DNA of 51,884 bases from Lichtheimia corymbifera B2541 (GCA_000697475.1 JNEU01000600.1:1-51884), one strand, 5' to 3'; numbered from the stretch's first letter, positions 11,924 through 22,480 are shown. Notes: generated by a model from the sequence alone, not told the origin. Numbers and translations: made by a program.

Positions 11924-14273
11924 ATGGACTACTTCAGGCAGACAACACCAAAGGCATGGACACCGGACGGCATTTACTGCAGCTACCGAACAATGTACCC
12001 GACAAAGCCACGTAGGCAGCTTCTACTTGCAATCAAGAAGGATCTGGAGTTGCTGGGCAAAGATGACAACGCGTTGGTTGCAAAGCAAGCACATTTATTC
12101 TTGAAAAAGTGGTCGAGATTGAAGGTAACAGACTTTTTAGAGTTGTTATGATATACCGTCATTGACACTTACCATACTACAGTTTCCCTTGCAAGAAGAT
12201 CCTGCCGAATCTTCATCGTCTGCTGCTGCTGCTACTGCCACTGCCACTGGAACGCATACTACTTTTGGAAACATGTATAGTGTAACAAAGTCTTTTTACC
12301 ATGATGATTCCTTACTTGTTTCCATAGTGAATTCAATGGCGATATCTTTGGCACCGGCATCAATGTTCAAGTGGTAAGTGGATGGAAGATAATTGGATAT
12401 TCTAGCTACTCATCACATCACATAGGATCCACATAGTGGTAATGGTGAGAAAAGGAGCCATCAAGAGGAAGACATTGAATCGAACAAGAAGGTAACAATA
12501 TCAACAGTTTGCCAAATGGCTTATATTCATAATGTCTGATTGGATTGGCAGAGCAAAAAGGAAGCCGTATCATCTGGCCAACGCGAAGAGGAAGATGTGG
12601 AGATTGATGAACTTTTTAAGGAGGCAAACACGATCACCTTGACAGCAAACGAGACATTGGACGTTGATGAAGTTGTCCCATCCACAGCGGTGTGCACGAC
12701 ATGCTCAATGACAAGACGCCTACTATTCCAATGGGTTTATGATTTGGTAAGTTCCTCCAAGAGCAGTCAAGCACTTTTTTTTCATTCTAATTCCATGAAT
12801 AGTACCAAAAGCAGATTGTACGCATGCCTATTACAGGCTTACAGCTTATCAAGGAGCGACCTACTGTAACAGCTTCAGATGCATTGATCAAGTTGGCTGC
12901 TAGTATTCTTGATGATTGGAGTAGCGCTGATGATGTGGCTCGATATGCCTTAAGGTAGATAGATATGGATACAGGTGTGATACAAAAAGGCTGTATGACC
13001 TGACGTCCGTACACATTCTAGTCTCTCGATTTCTTTGATTATTGATACCACCAATACACCAACAACAACAATCGTCCGCAAAGCTCTATCAAGCGATCAT
13101 TGGAAGGAAGCTCTTGATGTTGCCCAGAGTATCCATATTCCTGAACTACCAGTACAAGTCGAGAACATTTTCAAGGAGACTATTGAGGTATGTCCCATTT
13201 AGGCATGTTATCATCATGGTGCTTACGTTCATTTTGAAGATTTTGACTTTGGATCATGATGGTGGGAAGAATGCAGCATTACGACACCTGACACAAGCAG
13301 CAGCAGCAGAACAAGAACACGTGGAAGATTCATCATTGCTACAGGCAATTGATATACTGATTTACATGTAAGTCGACTATTACCAATACCATACTCATTC
13401 CTCATTGGTTTGTTTCTTGATGTAGACTGAGAAATGCCAGCAAGTGGGGTAAAGAAGGAGGAGCAACGGAGGTCGATTGGACCCATCGTCTTGTCACAAT
13501 ACTGGATCATTTACTTCGTGATACTGAGCTGACAGTGAGAATGTAAGTAGAGGCGTATAGTGGATATCTTTCAGTTAACATGGCATGTTATGATATATAT
13601 AATAGGGGTGAAAAATCCAGCACTGCTTTCAAGGAGAACAGAATTGAGAATGAAAAGTTTGGCACCCAAGAATCAACACGTACAAGTATTGGAAGAAAGA
13701 TTGATGTTTTGATGGAACATGATCAGTTTGAGCTCAGTGGTTCAGAATGGAAGACGCCCCAGTGTACACAAGCAATGAAAGACCGACAACACAATAAGAA
13801 TGTCAGAGTCAATGCTTGTATCCTGTCGCAACTGCTGCAATTACCATTCAATACGCAACAAAATCCAAATGTACATGTAGTAACAATGGAATGGACAGGT
13901 GAGTAACAACTATTGGGAATCAAAACACTTGGGTTGCTGAATTCTGATGGGTAGGTTTCACTGGAGAGCTCTTATTTGTCAAGAAAGTGGATAATTACTA
14001 CGTGGTGGGATCACTTGGAAACGTGTACTTGCCAACGACACTCGATGATCTTGAAGATTTCCGCGACAGTCTCAAGCTTCTCTTTTACTTCAAGGTTAGT
14101 GGGATCATGCAGTGTCAGCTACCCTATATACTCATTCTCCATGTTAGCATCATCATCAGCATCTACAAAGAACCATTCGAGCACCTTTGGCAAGAATGCG
14201 ACGCTTGCGTGTGTCTGGAGCCAAGTTTCAAAGCAATGGCGACATCTTTGTTACGCCTACACGCGGGAAATAA
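11924..14273 (+). CDS. Protein of unknown function, Mucorales-type family, possible PD-(D/E)XK-like core
   Basis: Twelve exons with good splice sites give a protein of roughly 570 residues from the ATG at 11924 (MDYFRQTTPKAWTPDGIY) to TAA at 14271-14273. The N-terminal part is basic and helical, then comes an acidic, Ser/Ala-rich linker and a middle region of helices. The best conserved-looking part is near residues 410-560. GRKIDVLMEHDQFELS is followed by GSEWKTPQ, then a polar helix (NVRVNACILSQLLQLP), a strand ending EWTGFTGELLF, and NVYLPTTLDDLEDFRDSL. This order resembles a large family of uncharacterised proteins I remember from Rhizopus and Mucor genomes. The Asp of KID and the Glu-x-Lys of EWK are spaced like a PD-(D/E)XK nuclease core, which is inference only. 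No signal peptide or membrane segment is seen. Confidence 0.65.
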
Positions 14274-16225
14274 TCAGCAACTGTTTTACATCAATCGCAC
14301 CATCATTACACAGCACATTACATCATGATACACATCCAATAATGCAATTGACAATCCATATAACATCATCCACAAGCCTTCATCAAGTACAATGGAGATC
14401 TTGTTTCCTCGGTTCTTTTGACTATTCATCCTCTTGTCACCATGTTGGCTCTGATGTGTTTGATTGACTGGCATACTGATAATAGCGCAGCAATTTTTTC
14501 TCAAACAACCCACTTGCATCGACATCCACACACTTTATGTGCACTTGCTCCATTTGGATTCATTCGTATGCACATTATCGATTCTCTGTCATAGCCAATT
14601 AAGCCCATACCTTTGATCTTCTACCCCAATGCATGTCATACACGATTTTTTCCCTGAATACAATGTCACCTGAGCTGGTTCTCGGTGCTTTATCAACATC
14701 TGTACGTGATTTACATAGTAGGACAAGATACTTGTATAAGCTACATAAACATGTCTATAGCTCTGCATGACCTTTATACGATGATGAAGATGATCCTTTT
14801 TTTTATATAACTTGGAATGATGTAAATGCTATATGCTAACAAGAGATTTCAAGTGTAAGCTAGTTATTCGTCAAGTCGATTACAAAAGATGGGAGGATGA
14901 AAATAGCTCAAATCCAAGTAGAAGTGTTTCCTTGCCATTCCAGTTATTTTCTGCGCTGCCTTGAGCTGCTGCCATCCTTGAGCAGTTTTGAATATTGCCA
15001 TCCATCAATTCATTATGTTCCAATCAATATCACTGTTCACAGGTACTATTGCGTCGTTCTTGGCATGTCGCTAATCCATAGTCTTTGGTTCTTCCTCAAT
15101 CCATGTCATGCCTATCATTGTCATTATCCATTGCTTTGAGAAAAAGGATGTTAATGCCATGCTGAATCATCAAAATGCCATCGTTCCCTTTACCATGATA
15201 AAGCTTGCAGTGACGTCCACATTGTAGAACTTGGCTCAACACAGTGTGTACTCTTCATCCATCGAAACAATTATGTAGGTAGTGACATGGTGGATCATCA
15301 TGACGTATTGGTCTGCTTTGAAAGAACAAGAGTTTCACTTGATACTTTACAAGGTACTCACTGCACCCAGACATCTTCTTGTGTGGCTGCAGTTGACAAG
15401 CGATTCATAGTTTGGCATTGCTGTGTTGTAGATCGAGAGAAATATGCTGTAGAATGTTGATGCTGGATGTCTTCACTCGAATGGCGTCATCCATGGTGTT
15501 GGTGCAATAAATGATTTCTCATCCATCATCCCTGGCCTTATCCATGTGACATAATCCAATCTTCTTGCTGATGATTGGGAAAGTAACCATAACAACATGG
15601 CTGCAGGTGACAACATCCATCCACAAGTCCAAAACACGCACAAGTAGCCATCGATCGCTGCTGATATGTCTCTTTCTCATGTATCTGTTGAGTGTTGTGA
15701 TGGATGTCAATTAAGATATCCATTCATTTACTGATTAGCTTGACATCTTGATGCATCAGAGTATGGGTTCTCCTGAAACATGGTGCTGCTTGACGCGTTT
15801 ATTGTCGCATGAAGATGATGGTGATAATGGTCAAAGCACGCCATAATTGTTGCTAATCGATAAAGCTGGTTCTTATTCTTGTCAAATGCTGCAGTGTCGC
15901 ATCAAAAGATCATCTCACTTGTCAACTATTGGAGCTGGCTTCTCGTCGTCAACAAGCTTATCAAGGAGCTCAAAGATAAACACATACGTTGACTTTTTTT
16001 GCTTTTCCATTGCTAAATCGTGACAGAAGAGTTGTATCGGTGCCATGCACGCTGTCACATTGTTGAAAGGGATTAGGGTAGAGAGGAGCTGGTAGTGCCA
16101 TGGTCAAATTGAAATGGAAGTGAAAGACAGTTGTACAACTCCGCCTGGAGGCCTGGGGCTTTGAAAACGAATTCGCTCTCGCGCTTCCCTTTGTTGATTT
16201 TTCCACCACTCTACCAACCCATCCC
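14274..16225. other. Gene-poor region
   Basis: Nearly 2 kb without a credible gene. Short open frames exist on both strands, but codon use is poor and none can be linked by splicing. The sequence is rich in CATC/GATG-type words, perhaps decayed repeats. No tRNA or known element is recognised. Confidence 0.45.
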
Positions 16226-16290
16226 AGTGTGCGCTTTCTAATTGTATGTGATACTAAAGAGCCAAGATTGAGGAGATGGCCAAGATACGC

Positions 16291-16616
16291 CTATACAAGG
16301 ACGGATGTCTTTCTGGTACCAACGACTGCGGATGGTCTTCTAGTTTTACATGTCACTGCTGATGATCAAGTCGTCTCGATCGTGTCCAACTTTGCAACCT
16401 GTGGAGAGTTTGGGGAGCTCTGCGTGCCTCTCCTATCTGCTTACGTACCAGTCTCCTTGGTAGATGTTATTCTGCTGGACATTCAGGCTGTACAAGTTGT
16501 TCACAATGGTTAAGCGACCAATGCTCTCGTCAGTGGATTCGGAAAGCCCTTCCCACCTGCGTGCTGGGTAGATCTGCCTGCGTGCCAGTTTCCTGACTCA
16601 AAGCTAGTGATCATCT
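16291..16616. repeat. Direct repeat, copy 1 (326 bp)
   Basis: This stretch is nearly identical to 16721-17046 (offset 430 bp), differing by scattered substitutions concentrated near the left end. In both copies one plus-strand frame is open and ends at the same stop with QAVQVVHNG. The peptide (containing TADDQVVSIVSNFATCGEFG) matches no family I know. Confidence 0.9.
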
Positions 16617-16720
16617 TATGTTGTTAGCTCTCGCACAATCATGTAAGTGATATTCATTTAGCAACTGTATCCAGGTGATATTGATTTGGTAACGAATAGC
16701 AAGACTTCTGCAAAAGGTAA

Positions 16721-17046
16721 CTATACAAGGACGGATGCCTTTCTACAACCAGCAACTGCGGATGGTCTTCTAGTTTTACATGTCACTGCTGATGATCAAG
16801 TCGTCTCGATCGTGTCCAACTTTGCAACCTGTGGAGAGTTTGGGGAGCTCTGCGTGCCTCTCCTATCTGCTTGCGTACCAGTCTCCTTGGTAGATGTTAT
16901 TCTGCTGGACATTCAGGCTGTACAAGTTGTTCACAATGGTTAAGCGACCAATGCTCTCGTCAGTGGATTCGGAAAGCCCTTCCCACCTGCGTGCTGGGTA
17001 GATCTGCCTGCGTGCCAGTTTCCTGACTCAAAGCTAGTGATCATCT
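16721..17046. repeat. Direct repeat, copy 2 (326 bp)
   Basis: Second copy of the unit at 16291-16616, separated from it by about 104 bp of unrelated sequence. The shared plus-strand frame is again open and differs at only a few residues (for example Cys for Tyr before VPVSLVDVIL), although each copy has a different upstream extension. Confidence 0.9.
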
Positions 17047-17842
17047 ATGTTGTTGAGCGCTAGTTAGGCATTCGGTGCGATTGATTACATTATGACTTTA
17101 TCATGGTTTACTACAGACTTCTTTTTAGGATATTCAGCGAGCAACATTTGGGTACTACAAGCAGATACATTGGTGATAGAATCAAGCATTCCACTTCAGT
17201 AACTTGAATTGTCATTGTCCGTGCCAGAGAATAAATGCTTTATTACATTTGATTATCATATACAAAGAGGAGTGTGAAGTTGTGTAATGTGAACGAGAGG
17301 ATGGCGAAGATGGTGGATGCAATGGGTGATATGGCAGTGTCTGTGATGGCTGTACAACAAGTTGCATAAAGGATAATGATCATTGAATAGGATCTCAAGT
17401 ACGGTAGTTGCAAGTGCTATAGGTGCTGTGATACAACAACCCTTTCAAGATGATCCATGAAGCATAATGACCAGGTAGACAATGAGCACAATAACTCATA
17501 TTCCCTGATCCTTTAACTTTGTATATATCCAGTCCCTTTCGTCCTATTCACTAAAGTAATACTCCGAGTCTTTTGTATGTGATGTGTAGTGTATTAATGT
17601 ATCGACACGATAAATAAAGCTATCTCTATACTAGCTATGTACTGTTCGTGTAAAGAAATGTTGGAAGGCAGATAAACAAGGGTATATGAGAATGGTAACT
17701 GCTGAAGTTGGCGCTGTCATGTTTGGTTGTGACAGGCAAGTGTGGTGGAAGGGAGTGTGTAGTGTCAAGAAACGCGAGTGTTGTAATAGAGTGATAAGCC
17801 ATTCAGTCATATTCTTTGGGATCAAGGCAACTGTAGTATTGA
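17047..17842. other. AT-rich region without a gene
   Basis: Nothing is supported here. The minus-strand frame at 17631-17936 is open but mostly reads through the palindrome and has no domain. Confidence 0.4.
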
Positions 17843-17973
17843 CACCATGGAAAATGCGTGTGCCAAAAGTGTGCAATAGGTGTGCAATAAGCCAACTGCG
17901 AAAGAAATTTTCTTTCGCAGTTGGCTTATTGCACACCTATTGCACACTTTTGGCACACGCATTTTCCATGGTG
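17843..17973. repeat. Perfect 131-bp palindrome (65-bp arms, 1-bp centre)
   Basis: Arms 17843-17907 and 17909-17973 are exact reverse complements around a single T at 17908. Each arm contains three consecutive 11-bp units: GTGTGCCAAAA (17858-17868), GTGTGCAATAG (17869-17879) and GTGTGCAATAA (17880-17890), with their mirror images in the other arm. The match stops at once outside 17843 and 17973. It lies about 150 bp upstream of the truncated P450. Confidence 0.97.
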
Positions 17974-18124
17974 ATGCCGATCCCTATCAATCATATATTG
18001 CTGCAGATCGAATAACCAATCTTTGATGATAAAGGTTGTCCCCCTATGATGTTTGTTTTATATGATAGAGAGGAAGATTCGTTGACGAGTTAATACTGTT
18101 ATCTTTATGCATGTCACTGATAAG

Positions 18125-19118
18125 GTCAGTTCTTTGTTCAATCCCTGCACCAGTTGAACATACCTTGAGCGGTTCTTGCGATTTCTCATCCCAGGCTACC
18201 GATATCTATCCATACAACGCAACCTTGCTTTCCGTAAGGCATTGGGAATGTTGCATGAAGAAAGTCTTGCAGTTGTTCAACGTGGTATTGAGCGAGCCAA
18301 AACCACTAGTCACCAAGATAACCTTCTTGCGCTTATGATCAACCTTGTTGATGAATCAGGAAATGGCATGAGCGTTGAGGAGCTTCGCAATCAATGTCTC
18401 ACGTTTTTAGCAGCTGGGTAAGTTGACGACATTAACACGTTGCTATGGATGAATGACTTACTCATAATGATGTACACATGAAACTACAGCCGTGTCGTTG
18501 TCATGGACGCTTTGGCTTCTAGCGCAGAATCAAGATATTCAAGACGCATTGCGTGAAGAGGTTACACCCATGTTTGCTAACCTCGATTTTACGCATCGCA
18601 TATTCCATGACGATCCATTTGATACAACCGGCCACAACTTGCCCTCCTTTGAAGCTATCAACAACCTTCACTTGCTAAACAACATATGCAAGGAGTCATC
18701 ACGTTTGCTCCCTGTTGTACCAGTCACCAGCCGTGTTGCGACCAAGGATGTCACACTTGGTGGCCATTTTATTCCCAAAAACACAGCTATCTTTTTGCCA
18801 CTTATCGTCAACCATCATTCTAAGGAATTGTGGGGAGAAGATGCTGAAGAATTCCGACCAGCCCGTTGGGATGAATCAGAAGCTTCACGTGCTGGCCCTT
18901 ATGACTTTTTACCATTCTTAGCTGGAGGAAGACAATGCATCGGAAATCGTTTTGCTATGATTGAGCTCAAGATCATTTTGGGTCTGCTGATCACCAACTT
19001 TCAATTCTTTGAAAAGCCTGGATTCGTTCCAAGGAAACGCCAGGAGCTTACCATGCGCCCTTCACCCTATATGACACTCCTCGTCAAACCCGTGGTTTCA
19101 TCATCCGTAGAAGCATAG
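18125..19118 (+). pseudogene. 5'-truncated, decayed copy of the P450
   Basis: This copy corresponds to the P450 at 9443-11281 from roughly its RHLFDPTG region to the stop; the first two exons and half of exon 3 are missing. Near the left boundary a recognisable remnant carries an in-frame TGA at 18155-18157, before LERFLRFLIPGYRYL. The last intron has lost its acceptor: where the intact gene has CCATAG before the His codon of AGHETT, this copy has TGTACAC. The next AG lies beyond the His-Glu-Thr codons, so splicing there would remove the I-helix motif. The last exon (about 18490-19118) still reads cleanly through the ExxR and haem-binding loop. A short product from the Met at 18176 is formally possible. 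Confidence 0.88.
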
Positions 19119-19286
19119 CTCAATTGATACCATAACCCTTTAATAAACCATGTTGTAGCTATTCTTTGATATATTGACTAGTATCTTGATCCATTGGATG
19201 TGATGGTGGCTTGACATTCAACGATTGCAATAAGCGAATAATCCCATGTTCGAAACGACGCAGCTAAATACAACAAAGGAGATGTT
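18125..19286 (+). repeat. Segmental duplication, copy 2
   Basis: Direct partner of 10308-11449. It contains the decayed P450 3' half, the 40-bp spacer, the native last exon of GEP4 and the start of the adjoining GEP4 intron. Because GEP4 is complete here, the GEP4-derived sequence must be native to this side of the duplication. Confidence 0.93.
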
Positions 19287-20078
19287 AGTGTGAGAACTCT
19301 GCACGTCATAGTCAACTCACAATCAATGCAGCTTTGTTGTCACCAGTCTCGGTTACGATCTTCCGTGTCCAAATAGTGAAGTTGCCATTCAAGTTCCCAA
19401 ATACCACGTCGGTCAATATTCTGTCACCAACAAACGCAATCTTATCCACTGGAATGGGATGTAAATGTCTAGCAAGGGCTGCACCACCAGACGGCTTCTT
19501 TTCCTCATGTCTCAAAACAGGCACACCTAACGCACAAATGAATACCGGTTTTACGCTCCCTTGTTTTGACTTACCTAGTGCATCTTGTAACTTCGTCGCT
19601 TGTAGAGAGAGATGAAACAAACATAATCAGCTTATGATGTAAGGTATTTCTCCCAATTGTAAATACTTATCCGCATGATCCTTATCATCAGGGGTGCCTG
19701 CCGAGTTGGAGACGATCACGATCTTGTCAGGCCCGAATGTTTCTTTGCACACGGCCCATGCTTTCTATATTGACGCGTTGATTGACAACTCAAGACAATA
19801 GACCATGTTACTTACTTCAAATGGAGGATGGATATGTGGAACGTAAGGAGCCGTTAAGCAGTTATCCTTGTCAAAGCCCATCGCTTGGATACCACCTTGA
19901 CGCTTGAGCTGCTCAAAGTGTATATTCCGTATATCTATTGTTACTCATGAGCCGCCATGTGCACGTATATAGTTTCTCTACATGTACCATTCACGATAAG
20001 GTGAGGAACTGCTAGACTTGGATTCCACAGTAAACGAAAAGCATTGACAATGCCGGACACATTTAGACTTTGGACCAT
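19159..20078 (-). CDS. GEP4: Mitochondrial phosphatidylglycerophosphate phosphatase
   Basis: It dephosphorylates phosphatidylglycerophosphate to phosphatidylglycerol in the mitochondrial cardiolipin pathway. Six exons (19988-20078, 19816-19934, 19671-19764, 19575-19598, 19321-19526, 19159-19263) give 212 residues. HAD-fold motifs are in order: FDKDNCLT (nucleophile loop), IVIVSNSAG (motif II), EEKKPSGG (Lys) and VGDRILTD (acidic motif). MVQSLNVSGIVNAFRLLWNP matches the family N-terminus and VPVLRHEEKKP its middle. Two oddities: exon 4 is only 24 nt, and the intron before it (19599-19670) has no GT donor in the right phase. The only join preserving the family sequence (DKDHA-ATKLQDAL-GVPVLRH) uses G|ATAAGT, an AT-AG intron. 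Ignoring the last intron gives an early stop at 19312; the spliced C-terminus (LRRFEHGIIRLLQSL) fits the family better. Confidence 0.9.
19599..19670 (-). other. Candidate AT-AG intron of GEP4
   Basis: The minus-strand donor reads GCGG|ATAAGTATT, identical to a normal G|GTAAGT donor except for A at position +1. The acceptor is CTCTACAAG. The only nearby GT, at AA|GTATTT, is out of frame with the family sequence. Confidence 0.6.
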
Positions 20079-20152
20079 TGGAAGAGCAAGGCTGATCAAT
20101 CGTCAGTGTTGTTTGGTGCGGAACAAGAACTGTAGTAGGAGATATAACCATC

Positions 20153-20415
20153 ATGCTGGTCGCGAGAAAGAGATACGGTTGCCACCGAGATACACTGATC
20201 ACGATACCACCATCATTGACAACCCTGCTACTGTTTTATCATCAAACGACAACAGAAACACCCTTTGACGACAACAACGTGGATGATGATGGGGGCCATG
20301 AAATATTTCACCAGGCACTACAAGGTATGCATAAACATGCCAAAATAGCAATTGCTTATGCATCTCATTTTTAGCAGAACAACCAAGTCAAGGATGCATA
20401 TCGCTGATCATGTAA
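20153..20415 (+). CDS. Possible small protein divergent from GEP4
   Basis: A two-exon model (20153-20324 and 20375-20415; donor AAG|GTATGC, acceptor TTTTTAG) gives 70 residues: a basic start, a hydrophobic stretch (IPPSLTTLLLFYHQ) and an acidic DDNNVDDDGG segment. It resembles nothing known to me. Its start lies 75 bp from the GEP4 start on the other strand, so it could instead be 5' leader or promoter DNA. Confidence 0.22.
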
Positions 20416-20922
20416 CACGAACCTTGATCAAAAGTGCGGATAATGCATGAATGTCGCTATGCAACAACATAACAACTCAGAGACCAGTCCACGATGATGA
20501 CGAGCTAAGAGATTGAGAAGATGTGGATACTTCGATGCAGATAACCAGCATTTTCGCTTGTACAAAAAGGAAGACACAACAAATACAGCAACGTTTGGGA
20601 TGATGAAAATGGTGGCGTCGTGCGTCTCCTCGAGATGGATCTGCATATGTAGGCATAGCCGAAAATAGATCAATTTTACCTATTTGAAGAACAAGGGGTT
20701 GTTTATATGCAAATCGTGCCAAGACATTTGAGGAATCTTCCAAACAGGCAAGGAGGAGTGTTTAGTTGTATTGAAGGAGCTACGTGCATTTTCCAAAAAT
20801 CGTTATTTTGTCAAATAGCACAAGATGCATAATATATTTTTACCATATGTACATATACAAAAGATGACAAGTTGTATGTATAGAATGAGTGGAATCGGGA
20901 TGAGGGTTATTATAACTAATGT
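20416..20922. other. Intergenic region, no gene seen
   Basis: Downstream of both flanking transcripts; open frames on minus here lack splice or domain support. Confidence 0.4.
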
Positions 20923-22396
20923 TTAAGCGTGGCCAACAGCGGCTGAGAGTGAGACAGAGTGGTAGTGGGGGTTGTACTCGAATTCTTGTGCGGGCGATTG
21001 TTCAGCAATAGCATTGAGGAACGTGTCCAGCTGGATGGATGCTGCTTGAATAGTCAAAGGAGACGATGAGGATGCTGCAGCTGCAGCTGAAATACGACCA
21101 TGATGTCTCAAAAGCTGTGCGGACGCCAGCGTTCGCACAGGGTATCGCTCTGCTAATGTAGCATCTCGATCAAGTGCCAGGTAAATGGATGCTCCTAAAC
21201 CATCTACAGACATCATATCAAGGTTTCCTCCCCAATGGCTTGCTAAAACTTTGGCTGCTCGCCATCCGCTTAATGCTTCCCATTCGGCCAAACCAGCTTG
21301 ACCGTTATCGGAAGATGATAATGCTGATACACTCTTTTTGCTATCGTGATAGCGAGTGATTTCACCAAGTAAGGATGAGCATGTTGGAATACCAATTGGA
21401 TCACGAGGAATATCAATTCCCATATCGTTCGGTAGCAATGGTGAAGTGCTGTTGAGTCGGAAACCAACCGATGTTGGACCACCAAATACATGCAGCTCCA
21501 TAAGCGGAGGAGAGAACTGCTTCCATTTACGCTGAATCCAGCCATCGCCATGTGCATGCGCTAACTCTGCTCGTAGTGCAACGAGTGACGACTCATATAA
21601 AATCCGATGGAGGACATTAGGGATGTATGTAAACTCTTGGTTGCTCATGCTGCTGGCAGTTGTCTTTACAGCAATGCTGGGAACAGGTACTTGACCGCCA
21701 AGAGCTTCGGAAAATGCAAATTGGGCATCCTTGGCAGCCTGTTTGGCAATTTCAACTGGGCTAATTGCTTGAGTTTCGTTGCCATTCTGCTGTGCGTAAG
21801 ACAAATGTTGATCTACATACAAATCAATTAGGGAGAATGGCCACAAGAAAGGGGGTCAAAAGTCGAATTAGCTTACCTAGCAACATATGGATGCCAAAAC
21901 CAATGGTGTTGATATTATCCAACAGCGCCAATGAAGCAGCTGTGGGTGAGGTGGAGAATGCGTATCGTAGTCGTATCAAATTAGCTGCTTGACGTTGATG
22001 CAGACGACGGGCAACATTGTTAAAACCACGAGGCGATGTTGACTGAAGTGATGGATGCAGCAAAGTGCAAATATCGTGAAGATAGTCGTGAGCAACATGG
22101 CGTACAATGGGTGTTTTTAGCGCTTCTGGAGAAAGCGTAGAGAGCAATCGTAGAATATGGGTGTATCTGACAGGTAATTCGGAGCACAAAAAGGATGGTG
22201 CAGTGGCAGCAGGCATCTCGTTTTGATTATTCTTGCCATTATAAAGGTGTGACAACTATAAGCTGGTTGTGAGTAAATTGTATTTGGCAAGGTTGTCAAT
22301 ACGCATTTCACATACCGAGACACGTGTTTCCTGCGAGGCCCAAAAACCAGCGACGATGCGACGGGGTAGCACGTTGAGCACTTGTGATTGGAGCAT
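20923..22396 (-). CDS. Mitochondrial PDK/BCKDK-like protein with degenerate ATP site (probable pseudokinase)
   Basis: Three exons (22316-22396, 21877-22255, 20923-21812) encode 449 residues. The start MLQSQVLNVLPRRIVAGFW looks like a mitochondrial presequence. The all-helical domain has the family motif SELPVRYTHILRLLSTLS and the segment INTIGFGIHMLLDQHLSYA, matching regulatory kinases of pyruvate and branched-chain ketoacid dehydrogenases. The GHKL ATPase half is recognisable (YIPNVLHRILYESSLVALRA; SHWGGNLDMMSVDGLGASIY) but its motifs are altered. The N-box ELLKN is ESSLV, so the Mg-binding Asn is gone. The SDxGGG loop is NSTSPL, and G-x-GLP is GWRAA. The Gly of the last motif (DGLG) remains. 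I infer a regulatory or scaffolding role rather than kinase activity. A poly-Ala/Ser insertion lies near the C-terminus. Confidence 0.85.
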
Positions 22397-22472
22397 TACA
22401 ATTAAAAGTGGTCTAGAGGTATTATGTAAATGAAGACGATGAAGAGGGGGAAGAAAGCGAATAATGAGCTGG

Positions 22473-22480
22473 CTTTTATA
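22473..22480 (-). promoter_or_regulatory. TATA box of the PDK-like gene
   Basis: TATAAAAG on the minus strand, 77 bp upstream of the chosen ATG at 22396. It supports the short first exon. Confidence 0.5.

Noticed and set aside
17631..18015. Open frames on both strands through the palindrome
   Set aside because: A palindrome gives mirrored open frames; neither continues into a gene.
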